DNA from: Mycobacterium sp. BK086
GTDB taxonomy: Bacteria; Actinomycetota; Actinomycetes; Mycobacteriales; Mycobacteriaceae
Length of the DNA stretch: 64,000 bases
Reading direction: 5' to 3'
NCBI GenBank assembly: GCA_004362315.1
Contig: SNWL01000008.1
Span: 496,001-560,000, forward strand
The notes below the pieces were generated by a model, which saw nothing but the letters and a program-made list of their open reading frames with translations, did no database searches and was not told where the DNA came from. The position numbers and the translations under genes are program-made. Shown here in pieces: positions 63,646-64,000 of the stretch (position 1 is its first letter; each line of letters opens with the position of its first letter).

Positions 63646-64000
63646 TTACTCGGAAGACTCGCGCTTTCCACCCGCTGGCTTCGCAGCTTCTTTGCTGCCG
63701 ACGCTCTCGGGTTCAGCGACCTTGGTCCCGTTCACGGGTACACGATCGGAGCCCTCCGGGCTGCTTTCCGTAGCGGCCACGTTGCCGTTTGTCTCGACCG
63801 GTGACTCCTTGGCGGACTCCCGCCGGTCGTCCCCGTAGTTGCTGTAGCTGTAGTTGTAGCTGTACCGAGAGCCGCCGCGGGTCGGCGTCATGGTGAATAC
63901 CGCGCCGAGCACCGTTGCGCCGACGTCGGTGAGGTTTCCGATGGCGTGCGCCAGATGCTCACGCTTGGTCTGCCCGAACCGCGACATGACAAGCGCGCCA
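63646..64000 (-). CDS. Tail of Wzc-like chain-length/tyrosine kinase (N-terminus outside window)
   Basis: The frame runs off the right edge (GALVMSRFGQTKREHLAHAI). The end of a BY-kinase is recognisable: VGATVLGAVFTMTPTRGG followed by a Tyr cluster (SYNYSYSNYG), where such kinases autophosphorylate, and then a ~60-residue acidic Ser/Glu tail. Wzc-type proteins control chain length and interact with Wzx/Wzy; the low-MW phosphatase near 44 kb is the expected partner. Only ~118 residues are visible. Confidence 0.85.
   Translation of the reverse strand, partial: GALVMSRFGQTKREHLAHAIGNLTDVGATVLGAVFTMTPTRGGSRYSYNYSYSNYGDDRRESAKESPVETNGNVAATESSPEGSDRVPVNGTKVAEPESVGSKEAAKPAGGKRESSE

Noticed and set aside
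41285..64000. Insertion sequences or transposases bounding the polysaccharide locus.
   Set aside because: No transposase-like protein or terminal inverted repeats were seen within the window; the right edge is outside it.

Overview
This 64 kb window comes from the chromosome of a high-GC mycobacterium. I cannot name the species, and no rRNA lies in the window. The case rests on mycolic-acid genes (two cyclopropane/methyl mycolate synthase-type methyltransferases, a KasA/KasB-type ketosynthase, hadB-hadC), two LdtMt2-like L,D-transpeptidases, an IniB-like protein, a UsfY-like protein, and the order glyoxalase II-like hydrolase / tRNA-Thr / tRNA-Met / rpmG / had / tRNA-Trp / secE / nusG / rplK / rplA, which matches M. 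tuberculosis Rv0634c-Rv0641.

Layout. 0-10.8 kb: a 5'-truncated GH130 gene and a transglutaminase-like gene; a methyltransferase facing a TetR regulator across a 14-bp-phased operator array; DUF5994; cspA and a DEAD-box helicase; a ketosynthase without its catalytic Cys, convergent with two mycolate methyltransferases; a small methyltransferase and a hot-dog protein. 10.8-20 kb: a NYN-LOTUS protein, two tandem L,D-transpeptidases, three tandem paralogous exported or membrane proteins with a conserved basic tail, a UsfY-like protein, and an 840-aa IniB-like glycine-rich protein. 20-27 kb: a tight six-gene operon (GntR regulator, 2[4Fe-4S] ferredoxin, binding lipoprotein with a NosL-like tail, ABC permease, ABC ATPase, AprA/FrdA-like flavoprotein fused to HEAT repeats), probably for uptake and redox processing of a sulfur-type compound. 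27-36.7 kb: mostly housekeeping and peripheral genes, with rmlA-rmlB for dTDP-rhamnose and a GH25-like protein. 36.9-41.3 kb: three tRNAs, rpmG, hadB-hadC (hadA is missing), secE, nusG, rplK, rplA.

41.3-64 kb is a surface-polysaccharide locus. It holds a WcaJ-type initiating phosphoglycosyltransferase, a low-molecular-weight tyrosine phosphatase, a glycosyltransferase-methyltransferase fusion, a GDP-heptose set (gmhA, gmhB, hddA, hddC), several glycosyltransferases, a Tat-exported parallel beta-helix protein, an SMP-30 family protein, an FkbM methyltransferase, a single protein joining a Wzx-like flippase to a Wzy/WaaL-like polymerase or ligase, a CMP-sugar-like activation module (cytidylyltransferase, 2-hydroxyacid dehydrogenase, SDR), a GT2, and the tail of a Wzc-like tyrosine kinase at the right edge. 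Together these form a nearly complete Wzx/Wzy-type export system, which is unusual for mycobacteria. It lies directly after rplA, where M. tuberculosis has its mmaA genes.

The strongest leads are the Wzx-Wzy fusion locus, the flavoprotein-HEAT/NosL-like operon, the Cys-to-Asp ketosynthase, the missing hadA, the 14-bp operator array and the trio of basic-tailed paralogs.
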